From Celeribacter indicus (GTDB lineage: Bacteria; Pseudomonadota; Alphaproteobacteria; Rhodobacterales; Rhodobacteraceae), in assembly GCF_000819565.1 (NCBI RefSeq), contig NZ_CP004393.1, forward strand, positions 785,001 to 849,000: a DNA stretch of 64,000 nucleotides, in the 5' to 3' direction. The position numbers and the translations under genes were made by a program. The notes under the pieces were generated by a model, which was given only the letters and a program-made list of their open reading frames with translations, had not been told where the DNA came from and ran no database searches. Shown here one piece after another: positions 8,886 through 18,056 of this stretch. Positions within the stretch are counted from its first letter, which is position 1. Every line of letters starts with the position of its first letter.

Positions 8886-9905
8886 ATGGACAGACTCCCC
8901 GAAATCGCGTCGCTCTGGATCGGCGGACGGCTCAGCTGGCTCGAACAGCTCTGCCTGAAGAGCTTTGCGGATGCGGGGCATCACATCACGCTCTATTCCT
9001 ACGAGCCGATCCCGAACGTCCCGCCGGGGGTCCATACGGCGGATGCCGGGGAGATCTATCCCGGCACGCCGATGCTGCGCCACGCGCGCACCGGAAGCCC
9101 CGCGATCCATGCCGACATGTGGCGGCTCAACCTTCTGAAGAAGACCGCGAAGATCTGGGTCGATGCGGACATGTATTGCTACCGGCCGTTCGACTATGCC
9201 TCGCCCTATGTCTTCGGCTGGGAAAAGCCGGGGCTGGTCTGCAATGCGGTCCTCGGACTGCCGCCGGACAGCGCGGCGCTGAGCGGGCTTCTGGAGTTCT
9301 TCGAGGATCAATATGCCATCGCCCCCTGGCTCAAGCCGGAACAGATCGCCGAGCTCGAGGCCGAGCGGGACCGGGGCAGGCCGGTGCATATCACGGAACA
9401 GACCTGGGGCTTTACCGGTCCGGCCTCGGTCACGCATTTCCTGATCGAGACGGGCGAGATCGAACATGCGCAGCCGGAGGCGGCCTTCTATCCGGTGGGC
9501 TTCAAGGAGCGAAACCACCTGATCCTGAGCCGGTTCCGGCCCGAGGAGCAGTTCACTCCCGACACGCGAGGCGTGCATTTCTGGGCGCGGCGGATGAAGC
9601 CGCGGCTCGAGGAGAAGGAAGGGAACACGCCCCGGCGCGGCTCCTTCATGGAGGGCCTGCTGAAGACGCACGCGATCGACCCTGCCGCCGCGCCGATCCC
9701 GGCGAAACGGGCCAACGCCAATGCGAAGGCGCCGACGGACGATCCCGCCTTCCAGGCCGAGGTGGGGCTCGCCGCGATCCGCGGGGAGCTGTCGATGGAC
9801 AAGATCTGTCGCGACTATCTGGTGGACCGGAAATTCGTGAAGGACTGCCGCGACCGGATCGTCGCCGGGGCGGCGGATCTGTTCGAGGCGAAGGCGAAGA
9901 GCTGA
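8886..9905 (+). CDS. GT32-like glycosyltransferase with C-terminal transposase-type HTH tail
   Basis: A 339-residue protein. Residues 1 to about 260 form a DXD-sugar-binding glycosyltransferase: [20 protein letters not shown] contains the DXD pair, and [10 protein letters not shown] follows. After a low-complexity Ala/Asn/Lys linker, residues 285-339 ([19 protein letters not shown] ... GAADLFEAK) resemble the N-terminal helix-turn-helix of IS3-family OrfA proteins, as in K(F/V)xxEVALEAL...GAxELFE. The start ATG at 8886 follows GCAGG. An upstream extension of the frame has no support. It is divergent from the glycosyltransferase operon at 4559-8746. The role of the tail is unknown. Confidence 0.82.
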   Translation: MDRLPEIASLWIGGRLSWLEQLCLKSFADAGHHITLYSYEPIPNVPPGVHTADAGEIYPGTPMLRHARTGSPAIHADMWRLNLLKKTAKIWVDADMYCYRPFDYASPYVFGWEKPGLVCNAVLGLPPDSAALSGLLEFFEDQYAIAPWLKPEQIAELEAERDRGRPVHITEQTWGFTGPASVTHFLIETGEIEHAQPEAAFYPVGFKERNHLILSRFRPEEQFTPDTRGVHFWARRMKPRLEEKEGNTPRRGSFMEGLLKTHAIDPAAAPIPAKRANANAKAPTDDPAFQAEVGLAAIRGELSMDKICRDYLVDRKFVKDCRDRIVAGAADLFEAKAKS

Positions 9906-9939
9906 GCGGGACGACGACGCCCGAGCCCGGATGCGCGGC

Positions 9940-10998
9940 TCAATACCCCAGGCGGCTGGCGATCCGCGTGAGGAGGGTGGGCGCGACGGCCAGAAGCATC
10001 ACGATCCGCACGAGGTGGTGGATCGAGATATAGGCCACCTCCGCGTGCATCGCGAGGGCGACGAGCGACATCTCCGTGAGCCCGCCGGGCGCGTAGGCGA
10101 GCAGCACCTGTTCGACCGTCTGCCCGAAGAAGCCGTGCATCAGCACCGCGATGCCGAGCGAGAGCGCGAGCATGACCAGCGTGCCGACGGAGGTGAGCGC
10201 GAGCATGCCGAAGACGAGGGAGGACTGTGCGCCGCGGAAGCGTGTGCCCATGGAGCTGCCGAGCACGATCTGCGCCGCGATCACGAGCAGGGCGGGGGGC
10301 GAGCTGTGCGTGATGCCGGCCATATGCACCACGCCCGAAAGGATCATCGGCCCGAGAAGCCCCGGCGCGGGCAGGCGCAGCTTGTCCCCGACCCAGGTCC
10401 CGACCACCGCGCAGCCCAGAAGGATTGCCGCCGCCGCCAGCGTCAGCCCCGGTCCGTCGCGGGAGATGGTGATGCCGGTGACCTCATAGCCGAGGATCAC
10501 CCGGAACCAGATGGCGATCACCGAGATCGACACCACGATCCGCCCGGCATGGGCGAGGATGATGCGCTTCTCGTCGCCGCCGAGCGCACCGCCGATCACG
10601 GCCATCTCGTTGAGCCCGCCCGGCATGGCGGAGAAGAAGGCGGTGACCGGATCAAGCCGGCCGATGCGGATGTAGAGCGGCACGACGAGCGCCGCGGCGA
10701 GCGCGAGATAGACGGCGAGCCCGGCCAGCGACAGGCTCCACTGGGTCAGGTGGGCGAATGTGTTCGTGTCGAAGCTCGATCCCAGCATCACGCCGATCAC
10801 CGGAATGACGACCGGCCGCAGGCGGTCCGGCGCCTCGAGCGGCGCGCCGAACATGACGCAGGCGAAGATCGCGAGCATCGGCCCGAGCATCCACGGCAGG
10901 GGAAGGCCCGCCACGTAGAACCCGATGCCCCCCGCCGTACCGATCCCGAGTGTCAGTGCGATGAGCGAGAGCTGTCGGGGGGTGGGCAGGACGGGCAA
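9940..10998 (-). CDS. AbrB-family integral membrane protein (putative transporter)
   Basis: A 352-residue protein with about ten hydrophobic segments. It carries two repeated halves typical of the AbrB family (often annotated putative ammonia monooxygenase): [13 protein letters not shown] and [16 protein letters not shown] in the first half, [13 protein letters not shown] and [19 protein letters not shown] in the second. The family is thought to act in the inner membrane, but the substrate is unsettled. It stands alone on the minus strand between the glycosyltransferases and the phosphonate transporter. Confidence 0.9.
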   Translation of the reverse strand: MPVLPTPRQLSLIALTLGIGTAGGIGFYVAGLPLPWMLGPMLAIFACVMFGAPLEAPDRLRPVVIPVIGVMLGSSFDTNTFAHLTQWSLSLAGLAVYLALAAALVVPLYIRIGRLDPVTAFFSAMPGGLNEMAVIGGALGGDEKRIILAHAGRIVVSISVIAIWFRVILGYEVTGITISRDGPGLTLAAAAILLGCAVVGTWVGDKLRLPAPGLLGPMILSGVVHMAGITHSSPPALLVIAAQIVLGSSMGTRFRGAQSSLVFGMLALTSVGTLVMLALSLGIAVLMHGFFGQTVEQVLLAYAPGGLTEMSLVALAMHAEVAYISIHHLVRIVMLLAVAPTLLTRIASRLGY

Positions 10999-11149
10999 GG
11001 ATGCGGACCTCCGGGGGGATGTGGCTGCGGGCGCACTCTAACGCGCACGGTCCCGAAGGCAAGCGCAACAGCGGGCGCAGGCCGTGCCGGATCCCTGCGG
11101 AGGGGCTGTGCGAAACCCGTCGCGCAGGGCCGGGGCAGGCACCGGGGAG

Positions 11150-11193
11150 ACGTCATAAAAGTTTTTCGAAACCGTCACGTCCGGGTTTCACAA
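11150..11193 (+). promoter_or_regulatory. Candidate Pho box upstream of phnC
   Basis: Successive 11-nt blocks resemble the PhoB half-site CTGTCATAAAA. The first reads ACGTCATAAAA (11150-11160). GTCAC recurs exactly 22 nt after the first GTCAT, and a TTTCAC follows close by. Phosphonate uptake genes are classic PhoB targets, so the placement 40-80 nt before phnC is sensible. The second and fourth blocks are poor matches. Confidence 0.4.
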
Positions 11194-11232
11194 CCGGTGC
11201 CTTATGCCGCGCAAGAACCAGGAGGGTGGGAC

Positions 11233-12057
11233 ATGCTCGAGGTCAAGGGGCTGACGAAGCGTTTCGGCGCCAATGTCGCGGTCGACGCGGTCAGCCTTTC
11301 CGTGGACCGGCCCTGCATGATCGGTGTCATCGGGCGGTCCGGCGCGGGCAAGTCGACCCTCCTGCGGATGATGAACCGGCTGACGGAGGCGAGCGGCGGG
11401 GAGATCCTGTTCGACGGGCGCGACGTGCTCTCGCTCACGGGCCGGGAGAAACGCGGCTGGCAGTCCGACTGCGCGATGATCTTCCAGCAGTTCAACCTCG
11501 TGCCGCGCATGGATGTCGTCTCCAACGTGCTCCACGGCACGCTCGGCCGCCGCTCGACCCTTGCCACGATGTTCAGCCTCTATCCCGAGGAGGACATCCA
11601 CACCGCCATCGACATCCTCGATCGCCTCGGCATCGCCCAGCATGCCGCCAAGCGCGCCGAGGCGCTTTCGGGCGGCCAGCAGCAGCGCGTCGCCATCGCC
11701 CGCGCGCTGATGCAGGATCCGAAGGTGATCCTCGCCGACGAACCCATCGCCTCGCTCGACCCGATGAACGCCCAGACCGTGATGGAGGCGCTGCGCCGCA
11801 TCCATGACGAGGACGGGCGCATGGTGATCGCGAACCTGCATACGCTCGACACGGCGCGGCGCTATTGCGACCGCATCCTCGGCATGCGTGACGGACGCAT
11901 CGTCTTCGACGGCACGCCTGAACAACTCACCACGGGCGTCGCGCGCGACATCTACGGCGCGGGGACCGATTTTTCCGAAGCCGCCACCTCGACCGAGATC
12001 CGCGACACGGCGCCGGTCGCGGCGGTCGAACGCCGGCTCGCGAAAGTGACCGTCTGA
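11233..12057 (+). CDS. phnC: Phosphonate ABC transporter ATP-binding protein
   Basis: A 274-residue ATPase of the phosphonate importer. It has Walker [10 protein letters not shown] (residues 34-42), the Q-loop in MIFQQFNLV, signature LSGGQQQR and Walker B VILADEP followed by IASLDP. The start ATG is preceded by AGGAGGGTGGG. It heads phnC-phnD-phnE-phnE, with 61 nt to phnD. It powers uptake of phosphonates through the two permeases encoded downstream, feeding the C-P lyase genes at 18-26 kb. Confidence 0.95.
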   Translation: MLEVKGLTKRFGANVAVDAVSLSVDRPCMIGVIGRSGAGKSTLLRMMNRLTEASGGEILFDGRDVLSLTGREKRGWQSDCAMIFQQFNLVPRMDVVSNVLHGTLGRRSTLATMFSLYPEEDIHTAIDILDRLGIAQHAAKRAEALSGGQQQRVAIARALMQDPKVILADEPIASLDPMNAQTVMEALRRIHDEDGRMVIANLHTLDTARRYCDRILGMRDGRIVFDGTPEQLTTGVARDIYGAGTDFSEAATSTEIRDTAPVAAVERRLAKVTV

Positions 12058-12118
12058 CCCTTTTCACAAGGCCCGCCCGGAACCGGACGATGGCGGGACA
12101 CAACCACCGGAGAACGAG

Positions 12119-13018
12119 ATGAAATACCTCATTGCTGCTGCTCTTGCCTCCACCGCGCTCGCGGGTGCCGCCTGTGCGCAGGAGATCACCGAATTCCGCC
12201 TTGGCATCCTCGGCGGCGAGAACGCCCAGGACCGCGTCGCCTCCAACCAGTGCTTCGCCGAGAAGATCGCGGAGGCGCTGGGCGTCGAGGTGAAGATCTT
12301 CACTCCCGCCGACTACAACGGCGTGATGCAGGGTCTCCTGGGCGGCACGATCGACGCGGCCTGGATGGGCGCCTCCGGCTATGCCGGCACTTATCTCGCC
12401 GACCCGGAAGCGGTCGAGCCGGTGCTGGTGAAACAGAACCTCGACGGCTCCATCGGCTATTATTCCATCGGCATCGCCCGCAAGGACAGCGGCGTGACCT
12501 CGCTCGACGACATGGAAGGCAAGGTCTTCGGCTTCGGCGACCCGAACTCCACCTCGGGCTATCTCATCCCCTCGATCGAGATCTCGAACGGCGGCTATTC
12601 GATGCAGCCGGGCGAGTATTTCGGCGATGTCGTCTTCACCGGCGGCCATGAGCAGACCATCGTCGCGGTCGGCAACGGCGACGTGGACGCCGGCGTGACC
12701 TGGGCCGACGGCCTCGGCGCCTGGGAAGACGGCTACAATTCCGGCGCGCTGCGCAAGGCGGTGGATGCGGGCCTCGTGGACATGAACGACATGGTCCAGA
12801 TCTGGCAGTCGAACATCATCCCCGAAGGCCCCTTCGTGATCCGCAAGGCGCTGCCGCAGGACGTGAAGGACAGCGTCACCGAGCTGACCGGGAACCTCTG
12901 GGAAGAAGACCCGGACTGCGCCTATGGCGTGGCCGCGGGCGAGGCGAAGGATTTCATCCCGGTCGAACACGACACCTACGCCTCCATCGTCGCGGCGCGC
13001 CAGGCCGTCTCGAACTGA
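12119..13018 (+). CDS. phnD: Phosphonate ABC transporter substrate-binding protein
   Basis: A 299-residue periplasmic binding protein. A signal peptide covers roughly residues 1-20 (MKYLIAAALASTALAGAACA, cleavage before QEI). The family pattern is present: FRLGILGGENAQDR, the ligand loop around WMGASGYAG, FGDPNSTSGYLIP, and GDVDAGVTWADG. It captures phosphonates such as 2-aminoethylphosphonate or methylphosphonate and hands them to PhnE. It is encoded between phnC and the first phnE. Confidence 0.95.
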   Translation: MKYLIAAALASTALAGAACAQEITEFRLGILGGENAQDRVASNQCFAEKIAEALGVEVKIFTPADYNGVMQGLLGGTIDAAWMGASGYAGTYLADPEAVEPVLVKQNLDGSIGYYSIGIARKDSGVTSLDDMEGKVFGFGDPNSTSGYLIPSIEISNGGYSMQPGEYFGDVVFTGGHEQTIVAVGNGDVDAGVTWADGLGAWEDGYNSGALRKAVDAGLVDMNDMVQIWQSNIIPEGPFVIRKALPQDVKDSVTELTGNLWEEDPDCAYGVAAGEAKDFIPVEHDTYASIVAARQAVSN

Positions 13019-13082
13019 GCCGCTCCGGCCCATCGGCTCCGCGCGTGACCCGCGCGGAGCCTTCCGTTCGAGGATCGCGCCC

Positions 13083-13958
13083 ATGGCCCATTTCGCCGAC
13101 ACGCCGCTCGCGGAGACCCGCGCCGCCTATCTCGCGCTCGTGCGCCAGCGCCGCCTCTATGGCGGGCTGATGCTGGCGATCTTTCTCCTGCTGCTCGCCG
13201 CCGGCTTCGGCATCGCCAACGACCGCAATGCCGGTGGCTTCCTTCCGGGACTGCCGCATATCTTCGACTTCCCGGCCGATGTCGTGGCCGAGGCCTGGCA
13301 GAAGCGCGCGAACCTTCCCGGCCATCTCCGCGACGCGCTGCCCGCGCTGATCGAGACGATCAACATCGCCGCCCTCGCGACCCTGTCGGGCGCCGCCGGG
13401 GCCATCGTGCTCTCGCTGCTCTCCACCGCCGGCCTCGCGCCCTGGCCGCGCCTCATCCCGCTGTTCCGGCGGATGATGGACCTGATGCGGGCCGTTCCCG
13501 AACTGGTGATCGCGCTCGTGCTGATCTTCGTGCTGGGCGGCGGGCCCGTCCCGGCGGCCATCGCCATCGGCTTTCATACCGTCGGCGCGCTCGGCAAGCT
13601 CTTCTCCGAAGTCAACGAGAATGCCGACACGAAACCGCTCGAGGGGCTCGCCTCCGCCGGCGCCACCTGGTCTCAGCGCATGATGCTGGGCCTCCTGCCG
13701 CAGGTCGCGCCCAACTGGTTCTCCTATGCGCTCCTGCGCTTCGAGATCAACATCCGCGCCTCCGCCATCCTCGGCTTCGTCGGCGCGGGCGGGATCGGCT
13801 ATGAGCTCAGGAACGCGATCTCCTTCGGCCAGGGACGGTTCGACGAGGCGGCCGCCGTCTTCATCCTCCTCTTCCTCACCATCGTGCTGTTCGACCAGCT
13901 CTCCTCCGTCCTGCGCCATCGCCTCACCCATGGCGCCCGCAAGGAAACGCGCCCGTGA
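13083..13958 (+). CDS. phnE: Phosphonate ABC transporter permease PhnE (first)
   Basis: A 291-residue inner-membrane permease with about six transmembrane segments. The cytoplasmic coupling loop that docks the ATPase is the EAA-type stretch EGLASAGATWSQRMMLGLLPQ. It starts at MAHFADTPL and overlaps the second phnE by 4 nt (GTGA), so the two permeases are translationally coupled. They probably form a heterodimeric channel with PhnC and PhnD. Confidence 0.94.
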   Translation: MAHFADTPLAETRAAYLALVRQRRLYGGLMLAIFLLLLAAGFGIANDRNAGGFLPGLPHIFDFPADVVAEAWQKRANLPGHLRDALPALIETINIAALATLSGAAGAIVLSLLSTAGLAPWPRLIPLFRRMMDLMRAVPELVIALVLIFVLGGGPVPAAIAIGFHTVGALGKLFSEVNENADTKPLEGLASAGATWSQRMMLGLLPQVAPNWFSYALLRFEINIRASAILGFVGAGGIGYELRNAISFGQGRFDEAAAVFILLFLTIVLFDQLSSVLRHRLTHGARKETRP

Positions 13959-15283
13959 CCCTCGCTTCCGCCGGAATGCCGGCCCCCGACATGCACGCGG
14001 CCGCGCGCCGCCTCATCGCGCGCAAGCGGGTCGTGGCCATCGCCCTCCCGCTTCTCCTGCTCGCCTATCTCGTCTATGTCTTCTTCGCCTTCGACATTCC
14101 GGGCCTCGCCCAGCGCGCCCGCTGGGACAACGCGCGGATCCTCGTCTCCGACAGCTACAGCTACAAGACCCATGTCGAGCGCAACAACCGCACCGGCGCC
14201 TTCACCGTCGCCGTCGAGGGCGAGCGCAAGGGCACCTATGACGACACGAACCTGCCCGGCTGGGTCGCGCTCGGTGACGGCCGTGCCGACGTCACGCTCG
14301 ACGACGGCGGACGGATCGAGATCGACGGCGACACCGTGCGCTACGATGTGCCGGGCTTCGGCCTGATCGAGGCGCGCCAGACGCAGGCGGAGGGGGTGAC
14401 GACGAACCTCGACGCCGGCACGCTTCCCGACTGGATCTCCTATTCCGACACGCGGCTGATGGTCACCACGCCCGAGGCGCGGCTCACGCTGACGCGGGCG
14501 CGGACCGAGGTCTTCGTCTACGCCTTCGGCTGGGAGCTCTTCTTCTTCACCCTCGACAGCCCCTATCACGGCGAGTCCCTGCGCAACATCCTGTTCGGCC
14601 CGCAGATCGACCCCGCGCGCGGCAACATCGCCGGGGCCTGGCAGGATTTCTGGGGCAATTCGATCTGGCGGCACGGCGACACCGCCTGGGCCCTGTTCGA
14701 GACGGTCCTCATGGCTTTCCTCGGCACCTTCGGCGCGGCGGTCGTCGCCCTGCCGCTCGCCTTCCTCGCCGCGCGCAACTTCGCGCCGCTGATCGCCATC
14801 CGCCTCGCCGCGCGGCGGCTGTTCGACTTCCTGCGCGGGGTCGACGGGCTGATCTGGACCATCCTGCTGTCGCGCGCCTTCGGCCCCGGCCCGATGACCG
14901 GCGCGCTCGCGATCCTGTTCACCGACACCGGCTCCTTCGGCAAGCTCTTCTCGGAGGCGCTCGAGAATGTCGATGGCAGGCAGATCGAAGGCCTCGCCTC
15001 CACCGGCGCTCGCCCGGTCCAGCGCTATCGCTTCGGCGTGATCCCGCAGCTCGTCCCCGTCCTGCTCTCGCAGGTGCTCTATTTCCTCGAAAGCAACACC
15101 CGCTCCGCCACGATCATCGGCGCGATCACCGGCGGCGGGATCGGCCTGCTGCTGACCCAGGCGATGATCACCCAGAAGGACTGGGAGGAGGTGAGCTATT
15201 ACATCATCCTCATCGTACTCCTGGTCATGGCGATGGACAGCCTGTCGGGCTGGCTCCGGCGCAAGCTGATCCGCGGCGACTGA
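13955..15283 (+). CDS. phnE: Phosphonate ABC transporter permease PhnE (second, with periplasmic insert)
   Basis: A 442-residue permease starting at a GTG that overlaps the first phnE stop. It is about 150 residues longer than its partner. After the first transmembrane helix (about residues 30-50) comes a hydrophilic, beta-rich, probably periplasmic stretch of roughly 150 residues (WVALGDGRADVTLDDGG, GEITGD-like charged runs). The remaining helices and the coupling loop IEGLASTGARPVQRYRFGVI follow. Long PhnE paralogues of this kind occur in tandem phnE pairs. The insert could dock PhnD, but that is inference. Confidence 0.92.
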   Translation: MTLASAGMPAPDMHAAARRLIARKRVVAIALPLLLLAYLVYVFFAFDIPGLAQRARWDNARILVSDSYSYKTHVERNNRTGAFTVAVEGERKGTYDDTNLPGWVALGDGRADVTLDDGGRIEIDGDTVRYDVPGFGLIEARQTQAEGVTTNLDAGTLPDWISYSDTRLMVTTPEARLTLTRARTEVFVYAFGWELFFFTLDSPYHGESLRNILFGPQIDPARGNIAGAWQDFWGNSIWRHGDTAWALFETVLMAFLGTFGAAVVALPLAFLAARNFAPLIAIRLAARRLFDFLRGVDGLIWTILLSRAFGPGPMTGALAILFTDTGSFGKLFSEALENVDGRQIEGLASTGARPVQRYRFGVIPQLVPVLLSQVLYFLESNTRSATIIGAITGGGIGLLLTQAMITQKDWEEVSYYIILIVLLVMAMDSLSGWLRRKLIRGD

Positions 15284-15321
15284 CCGGCCGACACGGGCCT
15301 TGCATCCGGTCTCCTTTGTGC

Positions 15322-15343
15322 GGGAAATACTCCCGCCGGAGGC
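15322..15343 (-). repeat. Partial copy of an extragenic repeat (GCCTCCGGCGGG-type)
   Basis: Read on the minus strand this is GCCTCCGGCGGGAGTATTTC followed by CC, nearly the same as the start of the element at 55982 (GCCTCCGGCGGGGATATTTC). It lies in the gap between the second phnE and the hexapeptide transferase gene. Confidence 0.6.
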
Positions 15344-15367
15344 TCCTCTCCTCGTCACAGGTGACAC

Positions 15368-15982
15368 ATGCCGAAACTGAGCGCGACAGATCCCTTCCTC
15401 CATCCCGGCGCTTCCGTGGCGGGGTCTCGTTTCGGCGCCTATTGCGAGGTCGGCGAGGGGGCGCGGGTGCTGAATTCCGATTTCCTCGACTATGCCTATT
15501 GCGAGCGTTTCGCGGATATCGCGAACACCAGGGTGGGCAAGTTCGCCAATATCGCGGCCTTCGCTCGGATCGGGCCGACCGATCATCCCTATGACCACGC
15601 CTCGCTGCACCATTTCCTCTACCGCTCCTCCTGGTATTGGGAGGATGTGGAGGACGATGCCGGTTTCTTCGCCCGCCGCGCCGCCCGCCGCGCCGTCATC
15701 GGCCATGACACCTGGATCGGCCACGGCGCCATCGTGAAGCCGGAGGTCACCATCGGCAACGGCGCCATCGTTGCCTCGGGCGCGGTCGTGACGAAGGATG
15801 TCGCGCCCTACATGATCGTCGCCGGCGTGCCGGCCACGCCGCTGCGGGCGCGCTATCCCGACGGGATCGCCGAGCGGATCGAGGCGCTCGGCTGGTGGGA
15901 CTGGAGCCATGAGCGGCTGCGCGCGGCGCTCGGGGATTTCCGCGCGCTGACCGCCGAGGCCTTCCTCGAGAAATACGAATAG
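15368..15982 (+). CDS. Phosphonate-cluster hexapeptide-repeat acyltransferase
   Basis: A 204-residue left-handed beta-helix transferase of the type found in C-P lyase loci, similar to chloramphenicol/xenobiotic acetyltransferases. Imperfect hexapeptide repeats run along the protein (VGKFANIAAFARIG, VIGHDTWIGHGAIVKPEVTIG, GAIVASGAVVTKDV). The catalytic His is probably in IGHDTWIGHGAI or TDHPYDHASLHH. It may N-acetylate aminoalkylphosphonates, as PhnO does in E. coli. No phnO is present in the window, so it could fill that role; this is inference. It converges on the phnM paralogue, 3 nt away. Confidence 0.88.
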   Translation: MPKLSATDPFLHPGASVAGSRFGAYCEVGEGARVLNSDFLDYAYCERFADIANTRVGKFANIAAFARIGPTDHPYDHASLHHFLYRSSWYWEDVEDDAGFFARRAARRAVIGHDTWIGHGAIVKPEVTIGNGAIVASGAVVTKDVAPYMIVAGVPATPLRARYPDGIAERIEALGWWDWSHERLRAALGDFRALTAEAFLEKYE

Positions 15983-15985
15983 CGC

Positions 15986-17164
15986 CTATTCGGCGGCAAG
16001 CGCGAGATCGCGGCCCGCGCGCGCCAGCCTCTGTGCCACGCCGCCGGCGAGATAGGCGAAGCGGCCATGGGAGAGCGTCGCCTCGATCTCCCGGCTTTCG
16101 GCATTCACGATCACGAGATCGGCGCGTTTCCCGGTCCCGAGCGTGCCGCGATCGGACAGTCCCATGATCCGTGCCGGCCGGGTGGAGATCATCGCCCAGG
16201 CCTCGGGCAGGGTCTTCAGCCCCTGATCGACCAGCGCCCAGGCCGCCGCGGGGAGCGCGGGATAGTGATAGTCGGAGACGAGCGCGTCGCAGAGCCCGCG
16301 CTCGACCAGCCTGCGGGCGCTCACATTGCCCGCCTGCGATCCGTCGCGGACGACGTTGGGTGCGCCCAGCAGCACCGGGTCGTTCATCGCCTTCGCCGCC
16401 GCTGCCGCCCTTTCCGACAGCGGGAACTCCGCGACATGCGCGCCGAGGAGGCGGAATTCCTCCCGCGTTTCCGCGTCGGGATCGTCATGGCTGCCATAGG
16501 TCACGCCGAGCGTGTCGAAGGCTTCCGCGAGCGTGCAGAGATGCCGCGGCACCTCTCCCTGGCGGTCCTTGGCCGCACGCAGGACCCGGATGAACTCCTC
16601 GCTCGTGCGCCCGCCGCGCTTTGCCCAGCCGGCGAATTCACCGGGCTCCCTGCGGGCGATCTCGATCGCTTCGGGCAGGTGGTTGTTGAACACCACGTAA
16701 TCGACCCCGTGCCGCCGGATCGCGGAGAGGAGCCGGTCGCGGCTGTCGATCATGTGGATCTCGCAGCGGATCTGGATCCGGATGTCGATCGGCGCGCGAG
16801 GCGCGTAATCGGCGGCTTCCGCGAGGAGCGTCTCGGCATAGTCCGGCCCCCGGAGCCCGCCTTCCCAGCTCCAGCACTGCGCGAACCAGGCCGTCGTCAC
16901 CCCGTGCGCGGCAGCGTCGCGCGCGGCGGAGGACAGGCCCGCGCGGATCGGGAAGGGCGCGCGCGGGCGGGGGGCGATATGGCGCTCGAAGGCATCCCCG
17001 TGCAGGTCGACGATCCCCGGCAGCAGCAGATAGCCCGTAAGGTCCACCGCCGGAAAGGGGCCGCGTGCGATCCGGCCGTTCTCGACCGACAGCGACCGGC
17101 GTTGGAGCACCCCGTCGCACAGGATCGTCGCGCCGGTGAAGCGCAGGGGAGGAAGGACTGACAT
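15986..17164 (-). CDS. phnM: PhnM-like amidohydrolase (divergent paralogue)
   Basis: A 392-residue metal-dependent amidohydrolase related to PhnM, which removes diphosphate from alpha-D-ribose 1-methylphosphonate 5-triphosphate. The metal motif reads LHGDAFERH, where the second PhnM in this locus has LHTDNLERH. Other signatures are YGSHDDPDAETR, GAPNVVRDGSQAGN and ALVSDYHYPA. It follows phnF on the minus strand with a 70-nt gap, so phnF-phnM looks like a small operon divergent from phnGHI. Two PhnM-type genes in one cluster suggest that one acts on a different substrate. Confidence 0.88.
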   Translation of the reverse strand: MSVLPPLRFTGATILCDGVLQRRSLSVENGRIARGPFPAVDLTGYLLLPGIVDLHGDAFERHIAPRPRAPFPIRAGLSSAARDAAAHGVTTAWFAQCWSWEGGLRGPDYAETLLAEAADYAPRAPIDIRIQIRCEIHMIDSRDRLLSAIRRHGVDYVVFNNHLPEAIEIARREPGEFAGWAKRGGRTSEEFIRVLRAAKDRQGEVPRHLCTLAEAFDTLGVTYGSHDDPDAETREEFRLLGAHVAEFPLSERAAAAAKAMNDPVLLGAPNVVRDGSQAGNVSARRLVERGLCDALVSDYHYPALPAAAWALVDQGLKTLPEAWAMISTRPARIMGLSDRGTLGTGKRADLVIVNAESREIEATLSHGRFAYLAGGVAQRLARAGRDLALAAE

Positions 17165-17234
17165 CGCTCGACACCTGAAACACGTCTTTCGACTGAACCT
17201 AGGCGGGTTCTGTGTCGGGCGCGTGACGGCAGGA

Positions 17235-17945
17235 TCAGTCCGGTGTGACAGTGAGCGTGATGCGGTCTCCCGCGAACCACGTCAGGCCGTGCTCGATCGG
17301 CACGCCCTCCGGCGTGGTGTTGAGGCTCACCGTGCGCAGGAGCGGGTCGCCTTCCCGCAGCCCGAGATGCAGCGCCTGGGTCGCCGTGGCGCGTTCCGCG
17401 CTGACCCGCGTCTCGGCGCGGATGTAATCGCCGATGCCTGCCGATTTCAGCGCTTCGGTCACGGAGGTGTTCTCCTCGAGCGCCTGTGCGAGCCCCGGCA
17501 GGCGCGCGGCGGGAAAGACGGAGACGAAGAGCGCGACCGGCAGGTCGCTGCTCAGCGACAGCCCCTCGTAGACAATCACCGGATCGCCCTGCGCGAGGGC
17601 GAGCGCGGCGGCCTCCGCGGCGTCGCAGGGCCGGGTCTCCCGGCGCAGCACGGTCTTTTGCGGCAGGCGCCCGCCGGCGCGGATGTTGCGGTGAAACCGC
17701 ACCCGCCGGCCGAGCGCGTAATCGACCGGCGCGCTCTGCACGAAGACGCCCGCCCCGCGGCGGGAGCGCACGATCCCGCGTTCCGCGAGGTCGGAGAGGG
17801 CATGGCGCACCGTGTGCCGGTTCACCCCGAACCGTGCGGAGAGCGCCGCCTCGGTCGGCAGCTTGTCCCCCGGCCGGTACCGGCCCCTGGCGATGTCCTC
17901 GCCGAGGCTTTCCGCGATGGATTTCCAGATCGGCGTCCTGGGCAT
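17235..17945 (-). CDS. phnF: GntR-family transcriptional regulator PhnF
   Basis: A 236-residue regulator of the HutC subfamily. The N-terminal winged helix (about residues 5-72) has the usual GRYRPGDKLPTEAALSARFG and NRHTVRHALSDL; the C-terminal UTRA ligand-binding domain starts near residue 85. It is divergent from phnG with a 111-bp shared upstream region holding an inverted repeat and a possible Pho box. It probably represses the lyase operon and its own gene. Confidence 0.93.
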   Translation of the reverse strand: MPRTPIWKSIAESLGEDIARGRYRPGDKLPTEAALSARFGVNRHTVRHALSDLAERGIVRSRRGAGVFVQSAPVDYALGRRVRFHRNIRAGGRLPQKTVLRRETRPCDAAEAAALALAQGDPVIVYEGLSLSSDLPVALFVSVFPAARLPGLAQALEENTSVTEALKSAGIGDYIRAETRVSAERATATQALHLGLREGDPLLRTVSLNTTPEGVPIEHGLTWFAGDRITLTVTPD

Positions 17946-17954
17946 CTTTTCGCT

Positions 17955-17972
17955 CCGTCACTGAAGTTTCAC
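17955..17972. promoter_or_regulatory. Candidate Pho box between phnF and phnG
   Basis: CCGTCAC-TGAA-GTTTCAC matches the PhoB pattern CTGTCAT-N4-CTGTCAT at 9 of 14 half-site positions, with the correct 11-nt periodicity. It lies close to phnF, and no clear -10 follows at the expected distance on the plus strand, so confidence is limited. Confidence 0.35.
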
Positions 17973-18009
17973 GAAACCGCGCTTGCCTTGTGGCCGAATG
18001 CGGCGCATT

Positions 18010-18041
18010 ATTTGTCTAGTTGTATAGTAAACCCGACAAAT
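18010..18041. promoter_or_regulatory. Candidate PhnF operator and -10 region of the phnG operon
   Basis: A perfect 7-bp inverted repeat, ATTTGTC ... GACAAAT, is separated by 18 nt and encloses TATAGT (18023-18028), a good -10 hexamer for the phnG operon. TGTCTAG also recurs at 18013 and 18050. A dyad over the -10 is the expected place for a GntR/HutC repressor. Confidence 0.5.
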
Positions 18042-18056
18042 CCGCAAGGTGTCTAG

